Under the pieces are notes generated by a model that ran no database searches, was not told where the DNA came from, and saw only the letters and a program-made list of their open reading frames with translations. From an uncultured Bacteriovorax sp. (GTDB taxonomy: Bacteria; Bdellovibrionota; Bacteriovoracia; Bacteriovoracales; Bacteriovoracaceae): a DNA stretch of 24,726 nucleotides. The position numbers were made by a program, and so were the translations under genes. This document shows positions 6,748 through 14,232 of this stretch, one piece after another. The first letter of the stretch is position 1, and the number at the start of each line of letters is the position of its first letter. Location: NCBI GenBank assembly GCA_946482295.1, contig CAMLRB010000020.1, positions 1 through 24,726 of the forward strand, read 5' to 3'.

Positions 6748-6759
6748 GTTAGCCGTTAG
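6746..6759 (+). repeat. 7-bp tandem duplication at right border of repeat copy 4
   Basis: CCGTTAG at 6746-6752 and 6753-6759. The first unit starts with the last CC of the palindrome. The second contains the complement of the stop codon (TAA) of the leftward VTT gene, so that stop is present twice. Confidence 0.9.
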
Positions 6760-7325
6760 AGTTTGACTCCCGCATCCGCCAACTCATCTTTCATTCCCCA
6801 GAATTTCTTCAGAAGTCTTGGGGAGTGTGAGCCGAGATAGGCGAGAATGTTGAACTTGATAAAGCGTCCGATGAAAATGGCCACTGTCAGTTCAAGTGGT
6901 GGTATGTGAGCAAGAGCTGCGAGAATAATCACAGGTTGTTGCATGAGTGGGCTGATGGCCACGACAAAGACAACAATCAAGCCGTATTTATCAAAAAACT
7001 GATCTGTTATAATCCACATTTGACTTTGTTCAAGGCCAGGAAAAAAATTCAAGACCCAGGGTAAGCCTTGATGTTCAACGAGATAAAAAAGAGCGAGTGC
7101 TCCGATTGTTGAACCAATAGTGATGTTAAGAGCAAAAAGCGCCCAACGTTTTGGGAGAAGCATGGAGCTCGCAACCAAAATGCCATCGTTGGGTATGATG
7201 ATAATGAGATTATCTAGGGCCGCAAGCAAACCAATGAGTGGAGGATACCAGCTGCGATCAGCATGTTGTTCAAGTTTTTGAACATAGGTTTGAATGGCGG
7301 AATGTAGTTTTTTTCTAATAGACAT
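6756..7325 (-). CDS. VTT/DedA-like (YqaA-type) inner-membrane protein
   Basis: 189 residues with several membrane spans. It carries the VTT (SNARE-associated/DedA-like) hallmarks: an N-terminal hydrophobic stretch LIGLLAALDNLIIIIPNDGILVASSMLLP, a Gly-rich central span TIGSTIGALALFYLVE, and SPLMQQPVIILAALAHIPPLELTVAIFIGRFIKF with the conserved Gly-Arg before the last helix. Bacterial DedA proteins act in membrane homeostasis and lipid flipping; the exact role here is unknown. Start ATG 7325; an upstream TTG would add only three residues. No good ribosome site. Ends in the duplicated border of repeat copy 4 and is convergent with the regulator gene. Confidence 0.8.
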   Translation of the reverse strand: MSIRKKLHSAIQTYVQKLEQHADRSWYPPLIGLLAALDNLIIIIPNDGILVASSMLLPKRWALFALNITIGSTIGALALFYLVEHQGLPWVLNFFPGLEQSQMWIITDQFFDKYGLIVVFVVAISPLMQQPVIILAALAHIPPLELTVAIFIGRFIKFNILAYLGSHSPRLLKKFWGMKDELADAGVKL

Positions 7326-7578
7326 TACAAACAATTCTATAGAAGAGTCGTGGAAACTGAAATCATTACCTGTCTGACATCTAAGATGTTAGTTTCAGCA
7401 TCACCCGTTAATCTTGATGCCTTTCATAAACTTGTGCAGACCATACTGTTTCCAGATCTTTACTCTATGCCTAAACCTGACCATTTTTTTTACACCACTG
7501 AAAGTTTTTCAAAAATTCAGTGCTTGTGCTGGGAATTAGATAATCTCGACTTAATAGTAATTTTCCGGAATGGGCCCA

Positions 7579-8640
7579 ATGAAAAAGATTATATTTTCGG
7601 TACTCGCATTAGTCGTAGGAACGTCTTCGTTTGCTAATGAGATCTACTTCAGTAAAAAACGCATGGAGCGTTTTGCTTGTCAGGTTGCGGGGTCTATTAA
7701 GGGGGCTTACCCTGATAAAAATCTTCGAGATTTTAAAAGAGAGATCTTGGATATTTTGCGAACGGAAATTGATCCTTGGGTTGATGCTTATCCAATTCCC
7801 GCAGGATTTTCTCTGCCAAAGTATGTGCAGAAGCTCACGGGCTTTCCGGGGTTTCCAATGGATCGATCAGAATATTATCTTCTAAATGCTTTTATCCTTT
7901 ATGGTAACCCAACTTTAAAGTTGGATGGGCCAGTAGAAAATACCTTTGCCTCTTTCATCCACTTGGCGAGAAAGCGTCATGTCGCTTATTTGAATGGAGA
8001 GACAAAGAAATTTAAATTAAGAGATGAGAAAAATCTTCTTCAACAAATAGAAGCGCATCTACCTAATGTGGCCAATTATTCTTTCCCTTTTCGTGGGAGT
8101 GATGGTTTGCCCATAGTGCAGAAAAAAGCCGGTGCTAAAGAAAAAGATTTGTATAAATTAGCTATCGGTAATCATAACCATAAACGCTATAATGAATTTG
8201 TGTATGAGTCTCAACAATACAATCATTTTTCATCACCATTGTTTATGTGGTTGTTGGGGCAAAAAGACTATTCAGTTACTCCCGAAAAACTCTTCAGCAA
8301 GGCCCTAGAGATTTATGGTGACCCCATGGTTGCTCTGGGAGTTATTCCTTGGATTTTCAGTGGAGATGCGCTGACGGTTGATCGTGGAACGTCATCTGTC
8401 GTTTCGTATAAAATGGAAAAGCTCGTCGAGGGAGATGATATTCCTGGGCTTCAGTACCATTTTTGGGGATACCTCACACAGGGGATTATCGGAAATACAG
8501 TTCGCGTTGGCACACTTGCGTATGTTTACGAGAAGCTTTATCAAAAAGATATCCAGGATTGGACAGTGGATGCGCTATCGTTAAAGACTGGATTACAAGT
8601 TCGTGCCTCTTTTAAGAACCTGGAGCTGTGCCAGCGTTAA
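7579..8640 (+). CDS. Secreted protein of unknown function
   Basis: 353 residues from ATG 7579 (an in-frame ATG at 7570 would add three). Begins MKKIIFSVLALVVGTSSFANE, a clear Sec signal peptide with likely cleavage after SFA. The mature part has no repeats, no membrane span and few Cys. Segments such as YPIPAGFSLPKYVQKLTGFPGFPMD and HFWGYLTQGIIGNTVRVGTLAYVYEKLY look like a folded, mixed alpha protein. No family recognised. Ribosome site poor. The 250 bp upstream hold no gene I can support, though TAGATAAT near 7545 could be a -10 box. Probably periplasmic or exported. Confidence 0.75.
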   Translation: MKKIIFSVLALVVGTSSFANEIYFSKKRMERFACQVAGSIKGAYPDKNLRDFKREILDILRTEIDPWVDAYPIPAGFSLPKYVQKLTGFPGFPMDRSEYYLLNAFILYGNPTLKLDGPVENTFASFIHLARKRHVAYLNGETKKFKLRDEKNLLQQIEAHLPNVANYSFPFRGSDGLPIVQKKAGAKEKDLYKLAIGNHNHKRYNEFVYESQQYNHFSSPLFMWLLGQKDYSVTPEKLFSKALEIYGDPMVALGVIPWIFSGDALTVDRGTSSVVSYKMEKLVEGDDIPGLQYHFWGYLTQGIIGNTVRVGTLAYVYEKLYQKDIQDWTVDALSLKTGLQVRASFKNLELCQR

Positions 8641-8705
8641 AGGTGAACTGCTGATTAAATTGATTTTTTTTAAGATGAACGTTACTGTAAGGAAACTTTT
8701 AAAAG

Positions 8706-9419
8706 GTGTACTTTCTGAAAAAATTTAACCTCATCTTTTTACTTATCTTCTTAAGCTTTAATACTATTGTGAAAGCTGAAACAGTTAAAGTCGGACTCTT
8801 TGATTTTCCTCCTTTTTACATTAACGACGGTTCTAAACAATTCAATGGTTCCTTAGTTAAGTTACTCCATGAGATTTTAAAAAAAGCTAATCTTAAATAC
8901 GAAATGGAAATGTATCCTGTCAAAAGGCTTTATCTCGCTCTTGCGAGTGGCGAGAAACATGTTTTCATAGGCGTAAAAAATGCTCCTGAGTATGAGGGAA
9001 AAGTTTATTATAGTAAAAAACCAGTCACCACAATTAAACTCTGCGCCTTCTCTATAGGGGAAACGCCGCTCATTCATTCAAAAGAAGATTTGAATGGTAA
9101 AAATGTTATCCTCGTTCGAGGCTATTCCTACGCTGGTCTTATCAATTATTTTAAAGATCCAAAAAACAAAATGGATCTTCACTACGCCACTGCACATGAC
9201 GATGGCATTTCTATGCTTAGGGTACAAAGAGCAAAGTACCTGGTCGATTATTTAGATGCCGGTGAAGAATACTTGAAAAAACAAAAAAACATTGACCTTA
9301 AATGCAGCGTGATCACGACTGCAAAGTTACATATCATCGTATCTAAAGCCGCCCCGAATGCTTCAGAATTGTTTCAAAAACTTGAGAAAGCTTATGCAGA
9401 AATTCAAACACCAAAATAG
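8706..9419 (+). CDS. Periplasmic solute-binding protein, family 3-like
   Basis: 237 residues. Signal peptide near residues 1-24 (LIFLLIFLSFNTIVKAE), then VKVGLFDFPPFYIND, the typical first strand of extracellular solute-binding family 3 (polar amino acid type). Also GSLVKLLHEILKKANLKYEM, VFIGVKNAPEYEGKVYYSKKPV and DLNGKNVILVRGYSY, matching lobe 2. No permease or ATPase is next to it, so it may be an orphan sensor or binding protein. Start is a GTG at 8706 because no ATG precedes the signal sequence; TAAGGA lies 12 nt upstream, rather far. Two cysteines in the mature chain could pair. Ligand unknown. Confidence 0.82.
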   Translation: MYFLKKFNLIFLLIFLSFNTIVKAETVKVGLFDFPPFYINDGSKQFNGSLVKLLHEILKKANLKYEMEMYPVKRLYLALASGEKHVFIGVKNAPEYEGKVYYSKKPVTTIKLCAFSIGETPLIHSKEDLNGKNVILVRGYSYAGLINYFKDPKNKMDLHYATAHDDGISMLRVQRAKYLVDYLDAGEEYLKKQKNIDLKCSVITTAKLHIIVSKAAPNASELFQKLEKAYAEIQTPK

Positions 9420-9485
9420 GCCTAAATGCTCTCTTAAGTAAAACCGATTCATTATAAAATTGCGCAGCGAGTTGTTAATTTCTCA

Positions 9486-9515
9486 TTGACAAAAATCCGA
9501 TTGGAATCACAATCA
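9486..9515 (+). promoter_or_regulatory. Possible sigma-70 promoter of the 9551 hydrolase
   Basis: Perfect -35 TTGACA at 9486-9491. The best -10, CAATCA at 9510-9515 (18-bp spacer), is weak. It is the only consensus -35 in the 131-bp gap. Confidence 0.4.
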
Positions 9516-9550
9516 TAAAGCTCGATTCATTTTAAAAAAGGAGTTTAAAA

Positions 9551-10444
9551 ATGAAAGTTTTGATTACACTCGCGTTTATTTTATTGTCTGCCTCATCCTT
9601 TGCACTCACGCCTTCACGCATGCTGAACATTGAAGGAATGCAAATCGCTGCTTATGAAAGTGAAGGTACAAAAGGTCCTGGTGTCTTACTTATTCATGGG
9701 AACACTTCTAGTGCTGAATTTTTTGAAAAAGTTCTCTCGTCACCATTTGCAAAACAATACAAAGTGGCAGCGATTGATCTGCAAGGTTTCGGGCGATCAT
9801 CGAGACAACCTTTTTATACCGCTGGAACTTTTGCAAATACAATTGCGATGTCTGCTGAACTTTTAGGAGTTGATCATGGAGTGATTGCTGGGTGGAGTTT
9901 AGGAGGAGATCTCGCTCTTCAGGCCGCTCATCTTCTTCCACACGTTAAAGGTTACTTCCTATTTGGAACGGCCCCAGTTGGATTTGATCCATCACTTCCA
10001 CCATCGTATTTAACGCCAGAAGAATCGTATGCGGGAGCTGCTGTTTATTACGGATTTAATCCGGCCCTCACACCTGAACAGATTGCAGACTATGTAACGG
10101 CCTTTTTTAGACCAAATTACAATGTGCCTCAATCGCTAATCGCTGAAGGTCTAAACACAGATCCAAATACTCGTCTTGCGGTTTATTTCGCAGTAACTGG
10201 ACAAGATGCGAGCTTTAAAGATGAGATTGCGATTGTGAGAAATCTTTCTGTTCCAGTTGCGCTAGTCGTGGGCGATCAAGAAGCCTTTGTCAGAAAAAGT
10301 TTCTTGGATGCACTAGCTCCATCAATGCCAACTCTTTGGCAACAAAAAGTTTATCTTGTTAACAATGCTGGACATGCCATTCAGTGGGAAAAAGCTCACC
10401 AATTCACGACAATATTGAAAAGATTTATCAAATCGATTCAGTAA
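9551..10444 (+). CDS. Secreted alpha/beta hydrolase
   Basis: 297 residues. Signal peptide MKVLITLAFILLSASSFA. Alpha/beta hydrolase fold with oxyanion motif IHGNTSS (His49-Gly50), nucleophile Ser116 in AGWSLGG, probable acid Asp242 (VVGDQEAF) and His275 (NNAGHAIQWE). GGWSLGG-type elbow and lid insertion (about 140-220) suggest an esterase, lipase or haloperoxidase-like enzyme in the periplasm or outside; substrate unknown. AAAGGAG lies 7 nt upstream of ATG. Convergent with another secreted alpha/beta hydrolase (10499), with a bidirectional hairpin between. They are not obvious duplicates. Confidence 0.88.
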   Translation: MKVLITLAFILLSASSFALTPSRMLNIEGMQIAAYESEGTKGPGVLLIHGNTSSAEFFEKVLSSPFAKQYKVAAIDLQGFGRSSRQPFYTAGTFANTIAMSAELLGVDHGVIAGWSLGGDLALQAAHLLPHVKGYFLFGTAPVGFDPSLPPSYLTPEESYAGAAVYYGFNPALTPEQIADYVTAFFRPNYNVPQSLIAEGLNTDPNTRLAVYFAVTGQDASFKDEIAIVRNLSVPVALVVGDQEAFVRKSFLDALAPSMPTLWQQKVYLVNNAGHAIQWEKAHQFTTILKRFIKSIQ

Positions 10445-10461
10445 AAAGGTTATTTATGATG

Positions 10462-10489
10462 AGGCCGCTTCTGGTTTAAGAAGCGGCCT
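10462..10489. terminator. Bidirectional terminator-like hairpin
   Basis: AGGCCGCTTC / GAAGCGGCCT, perfect 10-bp stem with an 8-nt loop (TGGTTTAA), between the convergent hydrolase genes. AT-rich flanks on both sides, no long T-run. Confidence 0.75.
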
Positions 10490-10498
10490 TATTAATGA

Positions 10499-11452
10499 CT
10501 AGAGTAAGAAGGCAAGTATTTGTCTGTGGGCATCGTCAGCAATGACACTCACTTCATTGTCGATTTCATGCAACGATTTTGGATAATAAATTTGAGCAAA
10601 AGTCGGGGCCTTTGCTTTTAAAATTTTACTTCCTTTACGAGAGTTAACGTAAGAATCTTTTTCTCCAGATAAAAGAACAAGACCTTTAACCTGAGGATTG
10701 ATTTTCATCTTACGTGCCTTGATTGATGTGGCAAATAAATCAACAGCAAAATCTTTTATCTTTAACGGAGAAGAAGGAAAAATTCTATCTACATGTGGAT
10801 TGTATTCGTTTATTTCATATCTTTTGCTGGTCAATGTATTCAAAGTAATTTTATCAAATTCAAATTCTCTGAAATCTTGTTCTCCAATGATGAAGTTAGG
10901 AACAATACCAGGAGCTATTAAAATGACTTTTGAGGCCGAATTATCGATGGCCATTAAGTATGCTGCCAATCCGCCCGTAGACCAACCTAGGACAATTGGT
11001 TTTGCGTACTTTGATAAGTCGCGAGCATATCGTTTATAAATAATGCTACCCAATCGCGGAATGTCATTAAGTCGTGTGCTATTCATGGATCCCGTAGATC
11101 CACCTTGTCCAATGTAATCAAAGGCGATCACTCTAAAGCCAGCAGCAGTAAGTTTAGAAAAAAGTGGTTTATGATTTAACATGGAATCTGCAAGACCTTC
11201 GAAATAAATGATATTACCTTTAAAAGGAACCAATTTATTTTCTTCCATGAATCCTGCACGTATTTTTGCAGAAACCACTTCTTCAGTAGGAGATGATCCA
11301 ATTATTGATGTGACAGGGTAGGTGACGTGAGTTTGGTAGTTAATAAATTCGCAATTAGTACTTTTTGAAAAGCTCTTCCAATCTACTGAACAATCCTCAG
11401 CGCTCGCATAAAATGATGAAAATAATAAAGATAATAGAATCAAATTCTTCAT
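10499..11452 (-). CDS. Secreted alpha/beta hydrolase (serine aminopeptidase S33-like)
   Basis: 317 residues from ATG 11452: MKNLILLSLLFSSFYASAED is a clean signal peptide, and GAGAG lies about 6 nt upstream. The open frame extends 29 codons further, but that extension is not signal-like and lacks a ribosome site. Fold cues: IIYFEGLADSMLNHKPLFSKL, FDYIGQGGSTGS, nucleophile Ser158 in LGWSTGGLAA, Asp266 (LSGEKDSYV), His295 (KSLHEIDNE). The layout resembles monoacylglycerol lipase or S33 hydrolases. Cys21 and Cys34 may form a disulfide. Convergent with the 9551 gene. Confidence 0.85.
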   Translation of the reverse strand: MKNLILLSLLFSSFYASAEDCSVDWKSFSKSTNCEFINYQTHVTYPVTSIIGSSPTEEVVSAKIRAGFMEENKLVPFKGNIIYFEGLADSMLNHKPLFSKLTAAGFRVIAFDYIGQGGSTGSMNSTRLNDIPRLGSIIYKRYARDLSKYAKPIVLGWSTGGLAAYLMAIDNSASKVILIAPGIVPNFIIGEQDFREFEFDKITLNTLTSKRYEINEYNPHVDRIFPSSPLKIKDFAVDLFATSIKARKMKINPQVKGLVLLSGEKDSYVNSRKGSKILKAKAPTFAQIYYPKSLHEIDNEVSVIADDAHRQILAFLL

Positions 11453-11535
11453 AAATACTCTCTGTATAATTGCTTTAGAATATAATAACATCCAATAATT
11501 CTGTGTGAGGGAAGCCTGTAAAAATTTCGCTAAAA

Positions 11536-11997
11536 TCAAATTAATAAACTCAGCTGTTCTAGTTGTTCCGGCATCGCCCCGCTCGAACCCGAGTCAATCG
11601 CCTCATCCAAAGATTCTTTTGTCGGATAGAGATCATGCACGATCACCAGCGTCCCTTCATTCACTTCTTCAAAAGTCACTGTTGTAATATTGGCAGCATC
11701 GGCGCCACCTTCTTCATTAGTCCATACTAAACGCGAGTTTGGAGTAACTTCAAGATACTTTCCAAAAAATTCCGCCGTCTCCTCACCCGCACTGAACACA
11801 AGACGATATGTTCCACTGGGGCGCACATCCATCTCACATGACTTCAGAGTTATCGGGAATGATTTAGGCACCCACCATTTCTTAAATTTTACAGGATTGG
11901 TCCATGCTTCAAACACTTGGTGCAACGGTCCTTTGATAATGCGTGAAGAGATAAGTTCGCGATCTGACTTTCTTTCTGCGTTTTTTTGCCCTTCCAT
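11536..11997 (-). CDS. AHSA1-type SRPBCC domain protein
   Basis: 153 residues of the START/SRPBCC superfamily, AHSA1 branch: SRIIKGPLHQVFEAWTNPVKFKKWW (the classical start), GTYRLVF, FFGKYLEVTPNSRLVWTNE, TVTFEEVNEGTLVIVHD, and a C-terminal helix with GAMPEQLEQLSLL. The fold makes a hydrophobic ligand cavity, and such genes often sit beside TetR or ArsR regulators. Here it is divergent from the tetR gene with an operator between, and a second AHSA1 gene lies in the same cluster at 13340. GGGA lies before ATG. Ligand and role unknown; it is not a true Hsp90 co-chaperone. Confidence 0.82.
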   Translation of the reverse strand: MEGQKNAERKSDRELISSRIIKGPLHQVFEAWTNPVKFKKWWVPKSFPITLKSCEMDVRPSGTYRLVFSAGEETAEFFGKYLEVTPNSRLVWTNEEGGADAANITTVTFEEVNEGTLVIVHDLYPTKESLDEAIDSGSSGAMPEQLEQLSLLI

Positions 11998-12020
11998 ATA
12001 TTTTTCCCATAAATAGTTCT

Positions 12021-12049
12021 TTGAAATAAACCGACCAGTTGGTATATTT
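12021..12049 (+). promoter_or_regulatory. tetR promoter with TetR-type operator
   Basis: TTGAAA (12021-12026), 16 bp, TATATT (12043-12048) make a plausible sigma-70 promoter reading into the TetR gene. The spacer holds ACCGACCAGTTGGT (12030-12043), an imperfect palindrome extending as a 26-bp dyad over 12024-12049. The start of transcription would fall within a few bases of the ATG at 12058, and no Shine-Dalgarno is visible, so the transcript may be nearly leaderless. GACCA-N2-TGGT recurs at 23003. Confidence 0.6.
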
Positions 12050-12057
12050 GTGACAAT

Positions 12058-12672
12058 ATGGCAAGACCAATAAAAAATCTAGCAAAAAAACCTTCCCGTG
12101 AACTTCTTCTGGAAGCAGCTACGGAACTCATCCGCACTAACGGATATACTTCAACGACTGTTGATGATCTTTGTGCCAAAGCAGGAGTAAGTAAGGGAAC
12201 GTTCTTCCACAATTTCGATTCTAAAGAAGATCTCGCTGTATCGGCCGCCCATCGCTGGTCAGAAGTGACATCGGCCTTTTTTAAAGAAGCTGCTTATCAT
12301 AAGAAAAAAGATCCACTGGATCGAGTGCTGGGATACATTCGTTTTCGCAAAGAGATTTTGCGTGGGGATTTGCCGGAGTTCACATGTCTCGTGGGAACGA
12401 TGGCACAGGAAGTTTACGCCAAACATCCCGAAATCAATCAGGCCTGTTTTGATTCTATTTTTCAGCATGCAGAAACTTTGAAGATAGATATAGAAGAAGC
12501 AAAAAAAATGTATGTCCCTCGTGCACGATGGACATCACAAAGTCTCGCTCTACATACTCAGGCCGTGATTCAAGGTGGATTCATTATAGCGAAGGCCGGA
12601 GGGGACGTGAAGTTTGCAAGCGATAGTATTGATCACCTGGAAAAGTATATTCAGCTGTTATTTGGAAAATAA
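12058..12672 (+). CDS. TetR/AcrR-family transcriptional regulator
   Basis: 204 residues. HTH near residues 13-58: LLLEAATELIRTNGYTSTTVDD followed by AGVSKGTFFHNFDSKEDL, the TetR recognition helix signature. Ligand domain from about 75, with a TetR_C-like region containing PEFTCLVGTMAQEVYAKHPEI and a C-terminal dimer helix. Lies between divergent AHSA1 genes and precedes GST, AHSA1 and DUF1428 genes with short gaps (14, 17 and 4 nt), so probably represses its own operon plus the divergent gene. No ribosome site is seen. Effector unknown; GST and SRPBCC neighbours suggest a small electrophile or hydrophobic compound (inference). Confidence 0.9.
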   Translation: MARPIKNLAKKPSRELLLEAATELIRTNGYTSTTVDDLCAKAGVSKGTFFHNFDSKEDLAVSAAHRWSEVTSAFFKEAAYHKKKDPLDRVLGYIRFRKEILRGDLPEFTCLVGTMAQEVYAKHPEINQACFDSIFQHAETLKIDIEEAKKMYVPRARWTSQSLALHTQAVIQGGFIIAKAGGDVKFASDSIDHLEKYIQLLFGK

Positions 12673-12686
12673 AAGAAGGAAAACTC

Positions 12687-13322
12687 ATGCCCACGATAGA
12701 ATTTAGTTGTCTCACAGATATTCCAAACATGACCAAAGGCCTCGTTCGCGAACTGCGTGTTCGCTGGATGCTTGAAGAGCTGGGACTTCCTTATGAAGCC
12801 ATAGTGTATCCTCATCCTGAAACAAAGAAACAACCTTATCTTTCCATGCAGCCATTTGGACAAGTCCCGTATTTCAAATCAGATGATCTTCAGATGTTTG
12901 AAACAGGTGCGATTCTAATTCATTTGGCCCTAAAGTATAATAAGCTTCTTCCCTCGGACGAAATTAAACGCGCGCACACATTACAATGGTTGTTTTCCGC
13001 TCTCAATTCTGTTGAGCCCTTTCTTTTTCACTTATTCATGTTGAAGTTTGATAAAGAAGTGACAGAAGGGACAAAAGAGAAGGCCCGTGAAATCTGCCGC
13101 AATCGTATTCGGGTACTCTCTGAACAGTTAGGAGAGAATGAATTTTTTGTGGAGAGTTTCAGCATCGCTGACATTGTCATGACGACTGTATTGAAAACTT
13201 CGACCATGAACAATTTCCTTGATCCGCATCCCAATCTTGCCAATTACTTGCAAAGAATGGAGTCGCGTCCGGCGTATCAGCGCGCACTAAGTGAACATGT
13301 AAAACTTTATAAGGACTCATAA
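12687..13322 (+). CDS. Glutathione S-transferase family protein
   Basis: 211 residues. N-terminal thioredoxin-like half (about 1-80): RELRVRWMLEELGLPYEAIVYPH then QPFGQVPYFKSDDLQMFETGAILIHLA, where the cis-Pro (VPYF) and the E-T/S of the glutathione site (FETGAI) are visible. C-terminal helical half with FFVESFSIADIVMTTVLK (N-capping box region) and RMESRPAYQRAL. Conjugation of glutathione or a related thiol is the likely role; substrate unknown. AGAAGGA before ATG. Third gene from the tetR promoter in the operon arrangement; the short gap suggests cotranscription. Confidence 0.88.
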   Translation: MPTIEFSCLTDIPNMTKGLVRELRVRWMLEELGLPYEAIVYPHPETKKQPYLSMQPFGQVPYFKSDDLQMFETGAILIHLALKYNKLLPSDEIKRAHTLQWLFSALNSVEPFLFHLFMLKFDKEVTEGTKEKAREICRNRIRVLSEQLGENEFFVESFSIADIVMTTVLKTSTMNNFLDPHPNLANYLQRMESRPAYQRALSEHVKLYKDS

Positions 13323-13339
13323 GACTTAGAGGAGAATTT

Positions 13340-13750
13340 ATGACAAAAATTACAATTGAAGCTCTCGTAAAGGCCGACATTAAAAAAGTCTGGAAGAATT
13401 GGACAGAACCAAATCACATTACCCAATGGAATTTCGCGAGTCCTGATTGGCAGTGCCCGCGGGCCTCAAATGATTTAAGAGTCGGCGGAGTCTATGCTGC
13501 TCGCATGGAAGCTAAAGACGGAAGCTTCGGTTTTGATTTCGAAGCAACTTACGATGAAGTACTTCCGGAAAAACAGATCACTTATACAATGGGCGATGGA
13601 AGAAAAGCGACGACGACATTTGAACCGTCAAATAACGGAACAAAAGTTGTGACGATCTTCGATGCTGAAAATATTCATCCTATCGACATGCAAAAAGATG
13701 GATGGCAGGCGATTCTCAATAACTTTAAAACTCATACAGAAAAGGAATAA
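13340..13750 (+). CDS. AHSA1-type SRPBCC domain protein, second in cluster
   Basis: 136 residues: ITIEALVKADIKKVWKNWTEPNHITQWNFASPDW is the AHSA1 entry, RVGGVYAARMEAKDGSFGFDFEATYDEVLPEKQITYTM gives the central sheet, and QKDGWQAILNNFKTH the closing helix over the cavity. Only distantly similar to the divergent AHSA1 gene at 11536, so an old paralogue. AGAGGAG lies 6 nt before ATG. Sits between the GST gene (17-nt gap) and a DUF1428 gene (4-nt gap). Ligand-binding or lyase-like role possible; not established. Confidence 0.85.
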   Translation: MTKITIEALVKADIKKVWKNWTEPNHITQWNFASPDWQCPRASNDLRVGGVYAARMEAKDGSFGFDFEATYDEVLPEKQITYTMGDGRKATTTFEPSNNGTKVVTIFDAENIHPIDMQKDGWQAILNNFKTHTEKE

Positions 13751-13754
13751 ACCA

Positions 13755-14111
13755 ATGGCGAAGTACATCGATTTTTGTCTCATCCCTTTACCAAAAAAAG
13801 ATTTAATAAAATATAAAAAGACTACAATAAAAGTCGGGAAGATTCTCCTCAAGCACGGCGCTCTTGCTAGTCGTGACTATGTAGCTGACGATGAAAATGC
13901 AACGAAGAAATCAATTCCGTCGAAAATTAAACTTAAAGCAGGTGAGGTGGTGATTGTTGCCCTTGCAGAGTTCAAATCGAAAGCTCATCGCGATAAGGTC
14001 TTCAAGCTTATGCACAAAGATCCTGCCATGGAGCCGATTATGGCGGAAATGACCGGGGATCATAAGCGAATGCTATTTGGTGGATTTAAGAATCTCGTTG
14101 ATTTGGAATAG
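13755..14111 (+). CDS. DUF1428 (YbaA-like) protein
   Basis: 118 residues. Starts MAKYIDFCLIPLPKKDLIKY, and ends KLMHKDPAMEPIMAEMTGDHKRMLFGGFKNLVDLE, the C-terminal signature of DUF1428 (dimeric ferredoxin-like alpha/beta barrel, E. coli YbaA). It diverges in the middle: the usual 'RVVECW' segment is replaced by ALASRDYVADDENATKKSI. A second, more typical DUF1428 gene is at 22544. Starts at ATG 13755 with AAGGA 8 nt upstream. The frame also runs open upstream into the AHSA1 gene but that is a shadow. Last gene of the tetR operon. Function of the family unknown. Confidence 0.85.
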   Translation: MAKYIDFCLIPLPKKDLIKYKKTTIKVGKILLKHGALASRDYVADDENATKKSIPSKIKLKAGEVVIVALAEFKSKAHRDKVFKLMHKDPAMEPIMAEMTGDHKRMLFGGFKNLVDLE

Positions 14112-14114
14112 CGG

Positions 14115-14132
14115 GACAGTAGTGCCACTGTC
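14115..14132. terminator. Small hairpin after the tetR operon
   Basis: GACAGT / ACTGTC with loop AGTGCC, 3 nt after the DUF1428 stop. The loop and inner stem contain AGTGCCACT, close to the outer end of the 54-bp repeat family, and it may be a decayed remnant. An A-run rather than a T-run follows, so terminator function is uncertain. Confidence 0.4.
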
Positions 14133-14232
14133 TAAAAAATAACAGGTGTGTAATTTTAGGGAAAAAGTAAATAAGTTGTCTTGGTAGGGGGTACTATCTA
14201 GCTAATTGTAGTATTCCATCCAGGCCAACTTA

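Noticed and set aside
7350..7637. Open frame before the 7579 gene (GTG start)
   Set aside because: It overlaps the signal peptide of the 7579 gene in another frame, has no ribosome site and no family-like segments.
11453..11539. N-terminal extension of the 10499 hydrolase
   Set aside because: The extra 29 residues precede a complete signal peptide with its own ribosome site at 11452.
13662..13754. Upstream extension of the DUF1428 gene at 13755
   Set aside because: It lies within the AHSA1 gene in another frame, and ATG 13755 has a ribosome site and starts the family domain.
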